Shown: positions 7,756 to 16,615, numbered from the stretch's first letter. The stretch: DNA of 64,000 nucleotides from Streptomyces galbus (GCF_005280195.1 NZ_SZPR01000013.1:110605-174604), one strand, 5' to 3'. Numbers and translations: made by a program. Notes: generated by a model not told the origin, from the letters alone.

Positions 7756-8523
7756 ATGACCAGGACCGCGGAAGAACGCCAGCGCGAGATCGTACGGGTG
7801 GCACGCGCCGCCGGCTCGGTCGACGTCGCCGCGCTCGCAGTCGAACTGGGCGTGGCCAAGGAGACCGTGCGCCGCGACCTGCGCGCCCTGGAGGACCACG
7901 GCCTGGTCCGCCGCACCCACGGCGGCGCCTACCCCGTGGAGAGCGCCGGCTTCGAGACGACGCTCGCCTTCCGCGCCACCAGCCACGTCCCCGAGAAGCG
8001 CCGGATCGCCACCGCGGCGGCCGAACTGCTCGGCGACGCGGAGACGGTCTTCGTCGACGAGGGCTACACCCCCCAGCTCATCGCCGAGGCGCTGCCCCGC
8101 GACCGGCCGCTGACCGTGGTCACCGCCTCCCTGCCCGTGGCGGGCGCCCTGGCCGAGGCCGAGAACACCACCGTCCTGCTGCTCGGCGGCCGGGTCCGCT
8201 CCGGGACCCTCGCCACCGTCGACCACTGGACCACCCGGATGCTGGCGGGGTTCGTCCTGGACCTGGCCTACATCGGCGCCAACGGCATCTCCCGCGAGCA
8301 CGGCCTCACCACCCCCGACCCGGCCGTCAGCGAGGTCAAGGCGCAGGCGATCCGGGCCGCGCGGCGCACGGTCTTCGCCGGGGTGCACACCAAGTTCGGC
8401 GCGGTCAGCTTCTGCCGGTTCGCGGACATCGGCACGCTGGAGACGATCGTGACCAGCACGCTGCTGCCGTCGGCCGAGGCCCACCGGTACTCCCTGATGG
8501 GCCCCCAGGTCGTCCGGGCCTGA
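7756..8523 (+). CDS. DeoR/GlpR-family transcriptional regulator
   Basis: A 255-residue DeoR-type repressor. The N-terminal HTH (VDVAALAVELGVAKETVRRDLRALEDHGLVRRTHGG, about residues 21-56) is followed by the sugar-phosphate-isomerase-like sensor domain (VFVDEGYTPQLIAEAL, LGGRVRSGTLATV, AYIGANGIS). The ATG at 7756 has GGGGAG 6-7 bases upstream and directly precedes the domain. The in-frame ATG at 7702 lacks a ribosome site. It precedes the polyol transport operon in the same direction, so it is probably its repressor, with a phosphorylated sugar or polyol as effector. Confidence 0.88.
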   Translation: MTRTAEERQREIVRVARAAGSVDVAALAVELGVAKETVRRDLRALEDHGLVRRTHGGAYPVESAGFETTLAFRATSHVPEKRRIATAAAELLGDAETVFVDEGYTPQLIAEALPRDRPLTVVTASLPVAGALAEAENTTVLLLGGRVRSGTLATVDHWTTRMLAGFVLDLAYIGANGISREHGLTTPDPAVSEVKAQAIRAARRTVFAGVHTKFGAVSFCRFADIGTLETIVTSTLLPSAEAHRYSLMGPQVVRA

Positions 8524-8571
8524 GGCCGCCACCCCCACGTCACCTTCTCCCCTCCGCTGTTCTCTTCCTCC

Positions 8572-8627
8572 ACGTCGTCATGACGTCACGTCCCTATGTC
8601 GTCATGTCCTCATGTCCCTACGTCCAG
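8572..8627 (+). repeat. 8-bp tandem repeat, seven copies, in the polyol operon leader
   Basis: Seven degenerate octamers, consensus A(C/T)GTCCYY, run without gaps from 8572 to 8627. The last copy merges into the AGGAG ribosome site of the binding-protein gene. The array also contains the palindrome TGACGTCA. Confidence 0.8.
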
Positions 8628-8636
8628 GAGCGATCC

Positions 8637-10007
8637 ATGCGAACCCAGAGCCGACGGAGGCCGCGCGCAATGCTCGCCGCGGCCGCCGCAGGGACGCTGC
8701 TCGCCCCGCTGCTCTCCGGCTGCTGGGTCGGAGCGGGCGGGGCCGGATCCGGCGGTGACGCCATCAACGTCCTGATGGTCAACAACCCCCAGATGACCGA
8801 GCTGCAGAAGCTGACCGCCGCGCACTTCACCAAGTCCACCGGCATCAAGGTCAACTTCACCGTCCTGCCCGAGAACGACGTCCGCGACAAGATCAGCCAG
8901 GACTTCGCCAACCAGGCCGGCCAGTACGACGTCGCGACCCTGTCCAACTACGAGATCCCGATCTACGCCCGCAACGGCTGGCTGCACGCGATGGACTCCT
9001 ACGTCGCCGGGGACCCGGCGTACGACGAGCAGGACGTCCTGAAGCCGATGCGCGAGTCGCTGACCGCCGACGACGGCAAGCTCTACGGCCAGCCGTTCTA
9101 CGGCGAGTCGTCCTTCCTGATGTACCGCAAGGACGTCTTCGCGCAGCAGGGGCTGACCATGCCCGCGCACCCCACCTGGCAGCAGATCGCGGACCTGGCC
9201 GCGCGGGTGGACGGGGCCCGGCCCGGCATGAAGGGCATCTGCCTGCGCGGACTGCCCGGCTGGGGCGAGGTGATGGCCCCGCTCACCACCGTCGTCAACA
9301 CCTTCGGCGGCACCTGGTTCGACAAGGGCTGGAAGGCCCGGCTCGACTCCCCCGAGTGGAAGCGGGCCACGAGCTTCTACGTCGACCTGGTGCGCGAGCA
9401 CGGCGAGTCGGGCGCGGCGCAGTCCGGGTTCGCCGAGTGCCTGAACAACATGACCCAGGGCAAGGTCGCCATGTGGTACGACGCCACGTCGGCGGCCGGT
9501 TCGCTGGAGGCGGCCGGCTCCCCGGTGAAGGGCAAGGTCGGCTACGCGCCCGCGCCCGTCGAGCGCACCGGATCCTCCGGCTGGCTGTACACCTGGGCCT
9601 GGGGCATCCAGAAGGCGTCCCGCAACGCCGACAAGGCGTGGAAGTTCGTCTCCTGGGCGTCCGGCAAGGACTACGAGCAACTCGTCGGCGACACGATCGG
9701 CTGGTCGAACGTCCCGGCCGGCAAGCGCGCCTCGACGTACGCGAACCCCGCCTACGTCAAGGAGGCCGCCGCCTTCCAGCAGATGACCAAGGCGGCCATC
9801 GAGGGCGCCCGGCCGAAGGACCCCGGGGTGCAGCCGCGCCCGGCGCCCGGCATCCAGTTCGTCGGCATCCCCGAGTTCACCGACCTCGGCACCAAGGTCT
9901 CGCAGGAGATCAGCGCCGCCATCGCCGGCCGCCAGTCGGTCGAGTCCGCCCTGAGGAAGTCCCAGAAGCTCGCCGAGCGCATCTCCGAGGAGTACGAGGG
10001 ACGATGA
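8637..10007 (+). CDS. polyol/sugar ABC transporter solute-binding lipoprotein
   Basis: A 456-residue extracellular binding protein. It has an arginine-rich N-terminus, a hydrophobic segment and the lipobox LLSGC at about residue 23-27, so it is anchored to the outer face of the membrane. The body (NVLMVNNPQMTELQKLTAAHF, LYGQPFYGESSFLMYRKDVF, MWYDATSAAGSLE) resembles sorbitol/mannitol-binding proteins of the SmoE type. The ATG at 8637 is preferred because AGGAG lies just upstream. It heads an operon with two permeases and a polyol dehydrogenase, each overlapping the next. Confidence 0.88.
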   Translation: MRTQSRRRPRAMLAAAAAGTLLAPLLSGCWVGAGGAGSGGDAINVLMVNNPQMTELQKLTAAHFTKSTGIKVNFTVLPENDVRDKISQDFANQAGQYDVATLSNYEIPIYARNGWLHAMDSYVAGDPAYDEQDVLKPMRESLTADDGKLYGQPFYGESSFLMYRKDVFAQQGLTMPAHPTWQQIADLAARVDGARPGMKGICLRGLPGWGEVMAPLTTVVNTFGGTWFDKGWKARLDSPEWKRATSFYVDLVREHGESGAAQSGFAECLNNMTQGKVAMWYDATSAAGSLEAAGSPVKGKVGYAPAPVERTGSSGWLYTWAWGIQKASRNADKAWKFVSWASGKDYEQLVGDTIGWSNVPAGKRASTYANPAYVKEAAAFQQMTKAAIEGARPKDPGVQPRPAPGIQFVGIPEFTDLGTKVSQEISAAIAGRQSVESALRKSQKLAERISEEYEGR

Positions 10008-10942
10008 CCGCCACGACCACGACCCCCCTCAGCACCGCGCCCGTCCCGGCGGTGCGCCGGCCGTCCGCCCGGCTGCGCGCCTGGAGCACCCGCGCCCCGC
10101 TGCTGCCCGCCCTGATCTTCATGATCGCCGTGACCCAGCTGCCGTTCGTGGCCACGCTGGTGATCTCCTTCTTCGACTGGAACGCCCTCTACCCCGACGC
10201 CCGCCGCTTCACCGGGTTCGACAACTACCACCAGGTCCTCACCGACGCCGACCTGCGCCGCTCGGTGGGCACGACCGTGCTGCTGACCGCGGCCGTGGTG
10301 ATCGCCAGCCTGGTCCTCGGGCTGGCCCTGGCCCTGCTGCTGGACCGCAGGTTCCGCGGCCGGGGCGTGGTGCGCACGCTGCTCATCGCGCCGTTCCTGG
10401 TGGTCCCGGTCGCCGCCGCGCTGCTGTGGAAGCACGTGCTCTACAACCCCGAGTACGGCCTGTTCAACGGCCTGTTGCACTACGTCGGCGGGCCCCAGCC
10501 GGACTGGATCTCCCACACCCCGCTGCTCGCGGTCGAGGCGTCGCTGGTGTGGCAGTGGACGCCGTTCATGATGCTCATCCTGCTCGCCGGACTGCAGAGC
10601 CGCGACCCCGAGCAGATCGAGGCCGCCCGGGTGGACGGCGCGAGCGACTGGCAGATCTTCCGCCACCTGACGCTGCCCCACCTGCGCCGCTACCTCGAAC
10701 TCGGCGCGCTGCTCGGCTCGATCTACATCGTGCAGAACTTCGACGCGGTCTTCACGATCACGTCGGGCGGCCTGGGCACCGCCAACCTGCCCTACACCGT
10801 CTACCAGAGCTTCTACCAGGCCCACGAGAACGGCCTCGCCTCGGCGGCCGGCGTCCTGGTGGTCATCGGCTCGCTCGTCATCGCGACCCTCGCCCTGCGC
10901 GTGGTGTCGTCCCTGTTCCGCGAGGAGGTGTCGCGCGCATGA
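10004..10942 (+). CDS. polyol ABC transporter permease 1 (MalF type)
   Basis: A 312-residue inner-membrane permease with six predicted membrane segments. Its EAA loop, EAARVDGASDWQIFRHLTLP, is the contact site for the ATPase. It begins with ATG overlapping the binding-protein stop (ATGA). It forms the membrane channel with the next gene. No ATP-binding gene is present, as in many Streptomyces sugar importers that share the multitask ATPase MsiK. Confidence 0.9.
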   Translation: MTATTTTPLSTAPVPAVRRPSARLRAWSTRAPLLPALIFMIAVTQLPFVATLVISFFDWNALYPDARRFTGFDNYHQVLTDADLRRSVGTTVLLTAAVVIASLVLGLALALLLDRRFRGRGVVRTLLIAPFLVVPVAAALLWKHVLYNPEYGLFNGLLHYVGGPQPDWISHTPLLAVEASLVWQWTPFMMLILLAGLQSRDPEQIEAARVDGASDWQIFRHLTLPHLRRYLELGALLGSIYIVQNFDAVFTITSGGLGTANLPYTVYQSFYQAHENGLASAAGVLVVIGSLVIATLALRVVSSLFREEVSRA

Positions 10943-11769
10943 CCGCGACGACCGTACGCCGGGGCGGTCTCGGCCTGCTGGCCTGGCTCGCCGGGATCGT
11001 GTTCTTCCTGCCGATCGCCTGGATGGCGCTGACGTCGTTCCACTCGGAGGCCGACGCGGCGACCAACCCGCCCTCCTTCACGGCCGCGTTCACCCTGGAC
11101 GGCTACCGCGAGTTCTTCGGCACCGGCGGCGGCGCCAGCCCCTGGCCGGCCCTGCTCAACTCCGCGGTGGCGTCGGTGGCGTCCACGCTGCTGGTGCTGC
11201 TGCTGGCCCTGCCGGCGGCGTACGCGCTGTCGATCCGGCGGGTGCGCAAGTGGACCGACGTGCTGTTCTTCTTCCTGTCCACGAAAATGCTGCCGGCCGT
11301 GGCGGGCCTGCTGCCGGTGTACCTGTTCGCGAAGAACGCCGGGATGCTCGACAACATCTGGCTGCTGGTCGTCCTGTACACCTCCATGAACCTGCCGATC
11401 GCGGTGTGGATGATGCAGTCGTTCCTCGCCGAGGTGCCCGTCGCGGTGATCGAGGCGGCCCAGATCGACGGCGCCCGCCTGCCGACCGTGCTGGCCCGCG
11501 TGGTCGCGCCCATCGCGCTGCCGGGCATCGCCGCCACCTCGCTGATCTGCTTCATCTTCAGCTGGAACGAACTGCTGTTCGCCCGGGTCCTGACGGGCGT
11601 GGTCGCCGAGACCGCCCCCGTCTTCCTGACCGGCTTCATCACCAGCCAGGGCCTGTTCCTGGCGAAGGTGTGCGCCGCGTCGCTCGTCGTCTCCCTGCCG
11701 GTGCTCGCCGCGGGGTTCGCCGCCCAGGACAAGCTGGTCCAGGGCCTGTCGTTGGGAGCCGTGAAATGA
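10939..11769 (+). CDS. polyol ABC transporter permease 2 (MalG type)
   Basis: A 276-residue permease partner with an N-terminal membrane helix, a periplasmic segment and the EAA loop VIEAAQIDGARLPTVLARVVAP. Its start overlaps the stop of permease 1 by 4 bp, and its own stop overlaps the dehydrogenase start. Phrases such as FFFLSTKMLPAVAGLLPVY are typical of polyol/mannitol permease subunits. Substrate is inferred from the neighbouring polyol dehydrogenase. Confidence 0.9.
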   Translation: MTATTVRRGGLGLLAWLAGIVFFLPIAWMALTSFHSEADAATNPPSFTAAFTLDGYREFFGTGGGASPWPALLNSAVASVASTLLVLLLALPAAYALSIRRVRKWTDVLFFFLSTKMLPAVAGLLPVYLFAKNAGMLDNIWLLVVLYTSMNLPIAVWMMQSFLAEVPVAVIEAAQIDGARLPTVLARVVAPIALPGIAATSLICFIFSWNELLFARVLTGVVAETAPVFLTGFITSQGLFLAKVCAASLVVSLPVLAAGFAAQDKLVQGLSLGAVK

Positions 11770-12755
11770 AGGCCGCCGTCATCGAGTCCGTGGGCCGTGC
11801 CGTGGTCACCGAGGTGCCGGACCCGACGCCCGGGCCGCGCGACGTCGTCGTGGAGGTCGCCGCGTGCGGCCTGTGCGGCACCGACCTGCACATCCTGCAG
11901 GGCGAGTTCGCGCCGAAGCTGCCGATCGTGCCGGGCCACGAGTTCGCGGGCGAGGTGGTCGGCGTCGGCACCCAGGTCACCGAGGTCGCGGTAGGCGACC
12001 GGGTGGCCGTGGACCCCTCCCTGTACTGCCACGAGTGCCGCTACTGCCGCACCGGTCACAACAACCTGTGCGAGCGGTGGGCCGCGATCGGTGTGACCAC
12101 GGCGGGCGGCGCGGCCCACTACGCGGTGGCCCCCGTCGCCAACTGCGTGAAGCTCCCCGAGCACGTGCGCAGCGAGGACGCGGCGCTGATCGAGCCGCTG
12201 TCGTGCGCGGTGCGCGGCTACGACGTGCTGCGGTCCCGCCTCGGCGCCCACGTGCTGATCTACGGCTCGGGCACGATGGGCCTGATGATGCTGGAGCTGG
12301 CCAAGCGCACCGGCGCGGCGAGCGTGGACGTGGTCGACGTCAACCCGGAGCGGCTGCGGACCGCGCGCCGCCTCGGTGTGACGGGGTCGGCGACCGGCGC
12401 GGACGAGCTGGAGCGGCCGCAGGGCTGGGACGTCGTGGTCGACGCCACCGGCAACGCGGCCGCCATCCAGGACGGCCTGGGACGGGTGGCGAAGGCGGGC
12501 ACGTTCCTGCAGTTCGGCGTGGCCGACTACGCGACCCGGGTCACCATCGACCCGTACCGCATCTACAACCAGGAGATCACCATCACCGGCTCGATGGCCG
12601 TGCTGCACAGCTTCGAGCGCGCCGCGGAGCTGTTCGCGAACGGGGTGCTGGACCCCGACGTGTTCATCAGCGACCGGGTGCCGCTGGAGCGCTACCCCGA
12701 GGCCCTGGAACAGTTCGCGGCGGGCGTCGGCCGCAAGATCGTGGTGGTGCCGTAG
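11766..12755 (+). CDS. zinc-dependent polyol (sorbitol-type) dehydrogenase
   Basis: A 329-residue medium-chain dehydrogenase. The catalytic zinc ligands are in CGLCGTDLH and GHEFAGEV. The structural zinc cysteines are in CHECRYCRTGHNNLC, and the NAD-binding turn is YGSGTMGLMMLELA. Such enzymes oxidise polyols to ketoses in the cytoplasm, for example sorbitol to fructose or arabitol to xylulose. It is the last gene of the transporter operon, coupled by ATGA to permease 2. This supports import and oxidation of one polyol; the precise polyol cannot be read from sequence. Confidence 0.88.
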   Translation: MKAAVIESVGRAVVTEVPDPTPGPRDVVVEVAACGLCGTDLHILQGEFAPKLPIVPGHEFAGEVVGVGTQVTEVAVGDRVAVDPSLYCHECRYCRTGHNNLCERWAAIGVTTAGGAAHYAVAPVANCVKLPEHVRSEDAALIEPLSCAVRGYDVLRSRLGAHVLIYGSGTMGLMMLELAKRTGAASVDVVDVNPERLRTARRLGVTGSATGADELERPQGWDVVVDATGNAAAIQDGLGRVAKAGTFLQFGVADYATRVTIDPYRIYNQEITITGSMAVLHSFERAAELFANGVLDPDVFISDRVPLERYPEALEQFAAGVGRKIVVVP

Positions 12756-12841
12756 GGGCCCGTTCGCGTGGTCCGGTGCGCGGCTCCGCCGAACGGCGGT
12801 CGGTAAGGGAACGGTAAAGCGGGTCCGATCGTTCTCGGGGC

Positions 12842-14068
12842 ATGACAGCTATGACCCCTGGCTCGAACATCCCCCTCACGGCCGCGCGCGTGACGGTCGA
12901 CGTCGCCGCTCCGGTGCGGCTCGACGTGTCGGGCCTGCTGCTCACCGCCGACGGCAAGGTGCGCTCCGACGACGACTTCATCTTCTACAACCAGCCGGCC
13001 GGCCCGGGCGTGACCTACCGCTCGGGCGGCGGCGCCGGCCCCGACGCCGTCACGGTGGACACCGCGGCGGTGCCGCCGGCCATCGAGAGGATCGTCGTCA
13101 CGGCGAGCCCGGACGCCCCGGGCCAGACCTTCCAGGGCGTGGAACCGACGGCCACCCTGCGCAACGCGGACGACAACAGCGTGCTGGCCACGTTCACGCC
13201 GCCGCGGCTGGGCACCGAGACGGCCCTGGTCGTCGTGGAGATCTACCGCCGGCAGGGCGCCTGGAAGGCCCGCGCGGTCGGCCAGGGCTACGCCGACGGA
13301 CTGGCCGGCATCGCCACGGACTTCGGCGTGACGGTGGAGGAACCGGCCCAGCCGGCCCCCGCCCCGCAGGCCGCTCCCCCGGCGCCCGCCCCCCAGGCCG
13401 CCCCGCCCGCGCCCGTGGCCCAGCCGCAGGCCGCCCCGCCGGCGCCCCCGATGCCGCCCGCGCCGCCCGCACCCCCCGCTGCCGGCACCGGGAAGATCAA
13501 CCTCGACAAGGGCCGGGTCAGCCTCCAGAAGAACCAGACGGTGTCCCTGATGAAGGGCGGCCGCCCGCTGCTGTCGCAGGTGCGGATGGGCCTGGGCTGG
13601 GAGCCCGCCTACCGCGGCAAGGACATCGACCTCGACGCCTCGGTCATCGCCTACGGCCCGCAGCGCAACCACATCGACAGCTGCTACTTCGGCAAGCTGA
13701 CCATCGTGAACGGCGCGATCCGCCACTCCGGGGACAACCTCACCGGTGAGGGCGGTGGCGACGACGAGGCCATCACCGTGGACCTCGGCCGCCTCCCGCA
13801 GGACGTCACCGGCCTGGTGTTCACGGTGAACTCCTTCTCCGGCCAGAAGTTCACCGAGGTCGCCAAGGCGTACTGCCGCCTCCTCGACGCCACCACCGGC
13901 GAGGAGCTGGTCCGCTTCGACCTGACCAACGCCGAGCCCCAGACGGGCGTGCTGATGGCCAAGCTGATCCGTCAGTTCTCCGGCGAGTGGGAGATGACGG
14001 CGCTCGGCGACTTCGTGAAGGCGCGCACGGTGCGGAACATGGTGAAGCCGGGCGCGCAGGCGCTGTAA
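12842..14068 (+). CDS. tandem TerD-domain protein
   Basis: A 408-residue protein with two TerD domains, residues about 15-160 and 215-395, joined by a Pro/Ala/Gln-rich linker of about 50 residues. Ca2+-binding acidic stretches are visible in domain 1 (SDDDFIFYNQP) and domain 2 (KDIDLDASVIAYG, GEGGGDDEAITVDL). TerD proteins are linked to tellurite resistance and calcium-dependent envelope stress responses, and are greatly expanded in Streptomyces. Domain 1 lacks the usual DLDAS-type opening and may be diverged. An in-frame ATG three codons downstream is an alternative start. No ter neighbours are present. Confidence 0.88.
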   Translation: MTAMTPGSNIPLTAARVTVDVAAPVRLDVSGLLLTADGKVRSDDDFIFYNQPAGPGVTYRSGGGAGPDAVTVDTAAVPPAIERIVVTASPDAPGQTFQGVEPTATLRNADDNSVLATFTPPRLGTETALVVVEIYRRQGAWKARAVGQGYADGLAGIATDFGVTVEEPAQPAPAPQAAPPAPAPQAAPPAPVAQPQAAPPAPPMPPAPPAPPAAGTGKINLDKGRVSLQKNQTVSLMKGGRPLLSQVRMGLGWEPAYRGKDIDLDASVIAYGPQRNHIDSCYFGKLTIVNGAIRHSGDNLTGEGGGDDEAITVDLGRLPQDVTGLVFTVNSFSGQKFTEVAKAYCRLLDATTGEELVRFDLTNAEPQTGVLMAKLIRQFSGEWEMTALGDFVKARTVRNMVKPGAQAL

Positions 14069-14069
14069 C

Positions 14070-14115
14070 GGCCGGCCGCCCGGGGGGCGTCCCCGGCGGG
14101 CGCCCCGCGCGGCCG
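14070..14115. terminator. bidirectional terminator between terD and tetR
   Basis: GGGGCG (14084-14089) pairs with CGCCCC (14101-14106). Outer CGGCCG/CGGCCG repeats extend the stem. It lies between two convergent stop codons. Confidence 0.45.
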
Positions 14116-14119
14116 TCCC

Positions 14120-14695
14120 TCACCCGGCCGCCGGGCGCAGGCCCTCCGTCAGGAGGCACAGGTAGCGGCGGATGTGGCGGGGGCCGTCGTCGGCCAGCTC
14201 CGAGGCCGTGGCCACGCCGTGGGCGAGGCGCAGCAGCTCGATCGGCTCGACGTCGGGGCGCAGAGTGCCCTCCCGCCGGGCGGCGACGACCAGCCGGGTC
14301 GCGGCGCCCGTGACGGCGGTGCCGCAGGGGGTGCCGGCCGCCGTGCTGCCGTCGGTGACCGCCGAGCCCAGCAGGGACTTCAGGCCGCGCACCTCGATGC
14401 CGCCGACGCACACCTCGTACAGCCACTCGGTCAGCGCCTCCCCCGGCGGCAGCCGGGCCGCGAGGTCGTCGGCGCGTGCGGCCAGCGCCTGGACGCGGTC
14501 GACGTACGCCGCCTCCAGCAGCGCCTGCCGGGTCGGGAAGTGGCGGTACAGCGTGCCCGAGCCGACGCCGGCCCGCTTGGCGATGTCGTCCAGCGAGGCC
14601 CGTTCCCCGTGCTCGGCGAAGGCCTCGGCGGCCGCCCGCAGCAGCCGTTCGTAATTGCGCCGGGCGTCCGCGCGCATGGCCTTGACCTGCGTCAT
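14120..14695 (-). CDS. TetR-family transcriptional regulator
   Basis: A 191-residue TetR regulator. The HTH is EHGERASLDDIAKRAGVGSGTLYRHFPTRQAL (about residues 28-60), followed by a helical ligand domain ending LCLLTEGLRPAAG. The ATG at 14695 begins MTQVKAMRADARRNYERLL, the usual TetR lead-in. It lies between terD (convergent) and the ACC deaminase gene (same strand, 128 bp away). No operator or target is evident, so its regulon is unknown. Confidence 0.85.
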   Translation of the reverse strand: MTQVKAMRADARRNYERLLRAAAEAFAEHGERASLDDIAKRAGVGSGTLYRHFPTRQALLEAAYVDRVQALAARADDLAARLPPGEALTEWLYEVCVGGIEVRGLKSLLGSAVTDGSTAAGTPCGTAVTGAATRLVVAARREGTLRPDVEPIELLRLAHGVATASELADDGPRHIRRYLCLLTEGLRPAAG

Positions 14696-14823
14696 CCACG
14701 TCTCCTCGCGAGCAGCGGTCTCCTGCCCGCATGGTCCACCACTTCGCCCCGGGGGCGCCAGGGAGCGCGGGGGACGGCGACGCGCCCCCTCGACCGCCCC
14801 TGACACCCGCGCCCGGCCGCGGC

Positions 14824-15840
14824 CTAGAACAGCGCGCTGTACGCGTTCAGGGCCGGCTGGCCGCCGAGGTGGGCGTACAGCACCGTGGAGTCGCGCGGTA
14901 TCTCGCCCCGTGCGACCAGGTCGACCAGGCCCGCCATCGACTTCCCCTCGTAGACGGGGTCGGTGACCATCCCCTCGGTGCGGGCCGCCAGCCGCATCGC
15001 CTCCAGGGTCCGCTCGTCGGGGATGCCGTAGATGCCGGCGTGGTAGCGCTCGTCCAGTTCCACGTCGGCCTCGGTCAGGTCGCGCCGTACGCCGATGAGG
15101 TCGCCGGTGCCGGCGGCGATACGCGCGATCTGGGCGCGGGTCGCGGTCGGATCGGCCGAGGCGTCGATGCCGAGGACCCGGCGGGACCGGCCGCCGGCCT
15201 CCTCCAGCGCGGCGAACCCGGCGACCATGCCCGCCTGCGTGGAGCCGGTCACGGAGCAGACCACCACCGTGTCGAAGAAGACGCCCAGCTCCCGCTCCTG
15301 CTCGGCGACCTCGTGGGCCCAGCGGGCGAACCCGAGCCCGCCGAGCGGATGGTCGGACGCGCCCGCCGGGACGGCGTACGGCGTGCCGCCCGACTCCTCG
15401 ACCTCCCGCAGCGCCTGCTCCCAGCTCTCCTTGAAGCCGATGCCGAACCCGGCCCGCACCAGCCGCACGTCGGCCCCGGCGAGCCGGCTGATCAGGATGT
15501 TGCCGACCTTGTCGTAGACCGCGTCCGGCCACTCCACCCAACTCTCCTGCACCAGCACGCACTTCATGCCGGCCCGGGCGGCGACCGCGGCCACCTGGCG
15601 GGTGTGGTTGGACTGCACCCCGCCGATCGACACCAGCGTGTCGCAGCCCCGGGCGAGGGCGTCGGCGACCAGGTACTCGAGTTTGCGCGTCTTGTTGCCG
15701 CCGTAGGCGATCCCGGAGTTGCAGTCCTCCCGCTTGGCCCACAGGGCGGCTCCGCCGAGGTGGGCGGTGAGGCGTTCGAGGGGGTGCACGGGCGACGGCC
15801 CGAACAGCAGCGGGTAACGCTCGTACGAGGACAGGGACAT
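14824..15840 (-). CDS. acdS: 1-aminocyclopropane-1-carboxylate deaminase
   Basis: A 338-residue fold-type II PLP enzyme that cleaves ACC, the plant ethylene precursor, to alpha-ketobutyrate and ammonia. The PLP lysine is in GGNKTRKLEYL (K50) and the substrate loop is SIGGVQSNHTRQ. The two tyrosines that separate ACC deaminase from D-cysteine desulfhydrase are both present at the correct 26-residue spacing: IYGIPD and VYEGKSM, the latter with its adjacent Glu. One family residue differs: SNQTR is SNHTR here. The ATG has GGAGGTG 3 bases upstream. A GntR regulator lies immediately upstream on the same strand. Confidence 0.92.
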   Translation of the reverse strand: MSLSSYERYPLLFGPSPVHPLERLTAHLGGAALWAKREDCNSGIAYGGNKTRKLEYLVADALARGCDTLVSIGGVQSNHTRQVAAVAARAGMKCVLVQESWVEWPDAVYDKVGNILISRLAGADVRLVRAGFGIGFKESWEQALREVEESGGTPYAVPAGASDHPLGGLGFARWAHEVAEQERELGVFFDTVVVCSVTGSTQAGMVAGFAALEEAGGRSRRVLGIDASADPTATRAQIARIAAGTGDLIGVRRDLTEADVELDERYHAGIYGIPDERTLEAMRLAARTEGMVTDPVYEGKSMAGLVDLVARGEIPRDSTVLYAHLGGQPALNAYSALF

Positions 15841-15920
15841 GAGCACCTCCACGGGGCGCGGTCGTCGGTCGTCGGTCGTCCTGGGGCGTCGTGGGCCGCT
15901 GTCGGCGTGGCCGGCCGTGG

Positions 15921-16562
15921 TCAGTCGGCCAGGTCGGCGAGGGTGCGCCAGATCTCCGCGGTGACGTGGACCGCGCCGTCGGCGTCACCGGCCGCGCACG
16001 CGGCGATCAGCCGCTCGTGCAGCCCGGCCGAACGGCAGGTCCCGCCCTCGCCGAAGCGCCGTCGCTCCAGCCGGCGGATGAGCGGGGTGTAGCGGGCCAC
16101 GGTGGCGGCGGCAGCGCGGTTGCCGCTCACCCGGACCAGCACGTCGTGCAGGGCGTCGTCGGCGCGCAGGGCGAGGTCGACGTCACCCGCGCGCACGGCG
16201 CCGTCGAAGCGCTCGTTGGCGGCGCGCATGGCCGCCACGTCGGCCGCCGTCAGCCGGGGCACGGCCGCCCGGGTCGCCAGTTCGTGCATGGCGCCGACCA
16301 CCGCCGCCGCGTCCCGTACGTCGGCCGCGACGACCGGGGTCACGCGCGTGTAGCTCTGCGGCTTGCTCTCCAGCAGCCCCTCGTCCACGAGCCGCGCGAA
16401 TGCCTCCCGCACCGGCGCCCGGGACAGCCCGAGCCGCGCGGCCAGCTCGGCGTCCCGCACCGCCGCCCCGGGCTCGATCTCCCCGGCCACGATGGCGTCC
16501 CGGATCGCCGCGTACGCCTGGTCGCGCAACAGGGTCCGGCCGACGGGTCGTATCGCCTCCAT
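15921..16562 (-). CDS. GntR-family (FCD) regulator of ACC deaminase
   Basis: A 213-residue FadR-type GntR regulator. The winged helix (AELAARLGLSRAPVREAFARLVDEGLL) precedes an FCD domain with metal-ligand residues (DDALHDVLV, GLHERLIAA). It lies 80 bp upstream of acdS on the same strand and is probably co-transcribed. A perfect 7-bp inverted repeat begins 4 bp upstream of its ATG, which points to autoregulation and control of acdS. No ribosome site is visible, so the mRNA may be leaderless. Confidence 0.87.
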   Translation of the reverse strand: MEAIRPVGRTLLRDQAYAAIRDAIVAGEIEPGAAVRDAELAARLGLSRAPVREAFARLVDEGLLESKPQSYTRVTPVVAADVRDAAAVVGAMHELATRAAVPRLTAADVAAMRAANERFDGAVRAGDVDLALRADDALHDVLVRVSGNRAAAATVARYTPLIRRLERRRFGEGGTCRSAGLHERLIAACAAGDADGAVHVTAEIWRTLADLAD

Positions 16563-16565
16563 GGA

Positions 16566-16584
16566 CTGACATGTTAGATGTCAG
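16566..16584. promoter_or_regulatory. palindromic GntR operator abutting the acdS regulator
   Basis: CTGACAT-GTTAG-ATGTCAG is a perfect 7-bp inverted repeat with a 5-bp spacer, three bases from the gntR start codon. It lies in the 53-bp gap between rsr and this operon, so it must overlap the promoter or the mRNA start. Confidence 0.7.
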
Positions 16585-16615
16585 CCGGCTCGGCGAACAG
16601 ACCCGCGACGGCCCC

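Noticed and set aside
14120..15988. 622-codon frame joining the ACC deaminase region to TetR
   Set aside because: The first 430 codons are the wrong frame of acdS; TetR starts at 14695.
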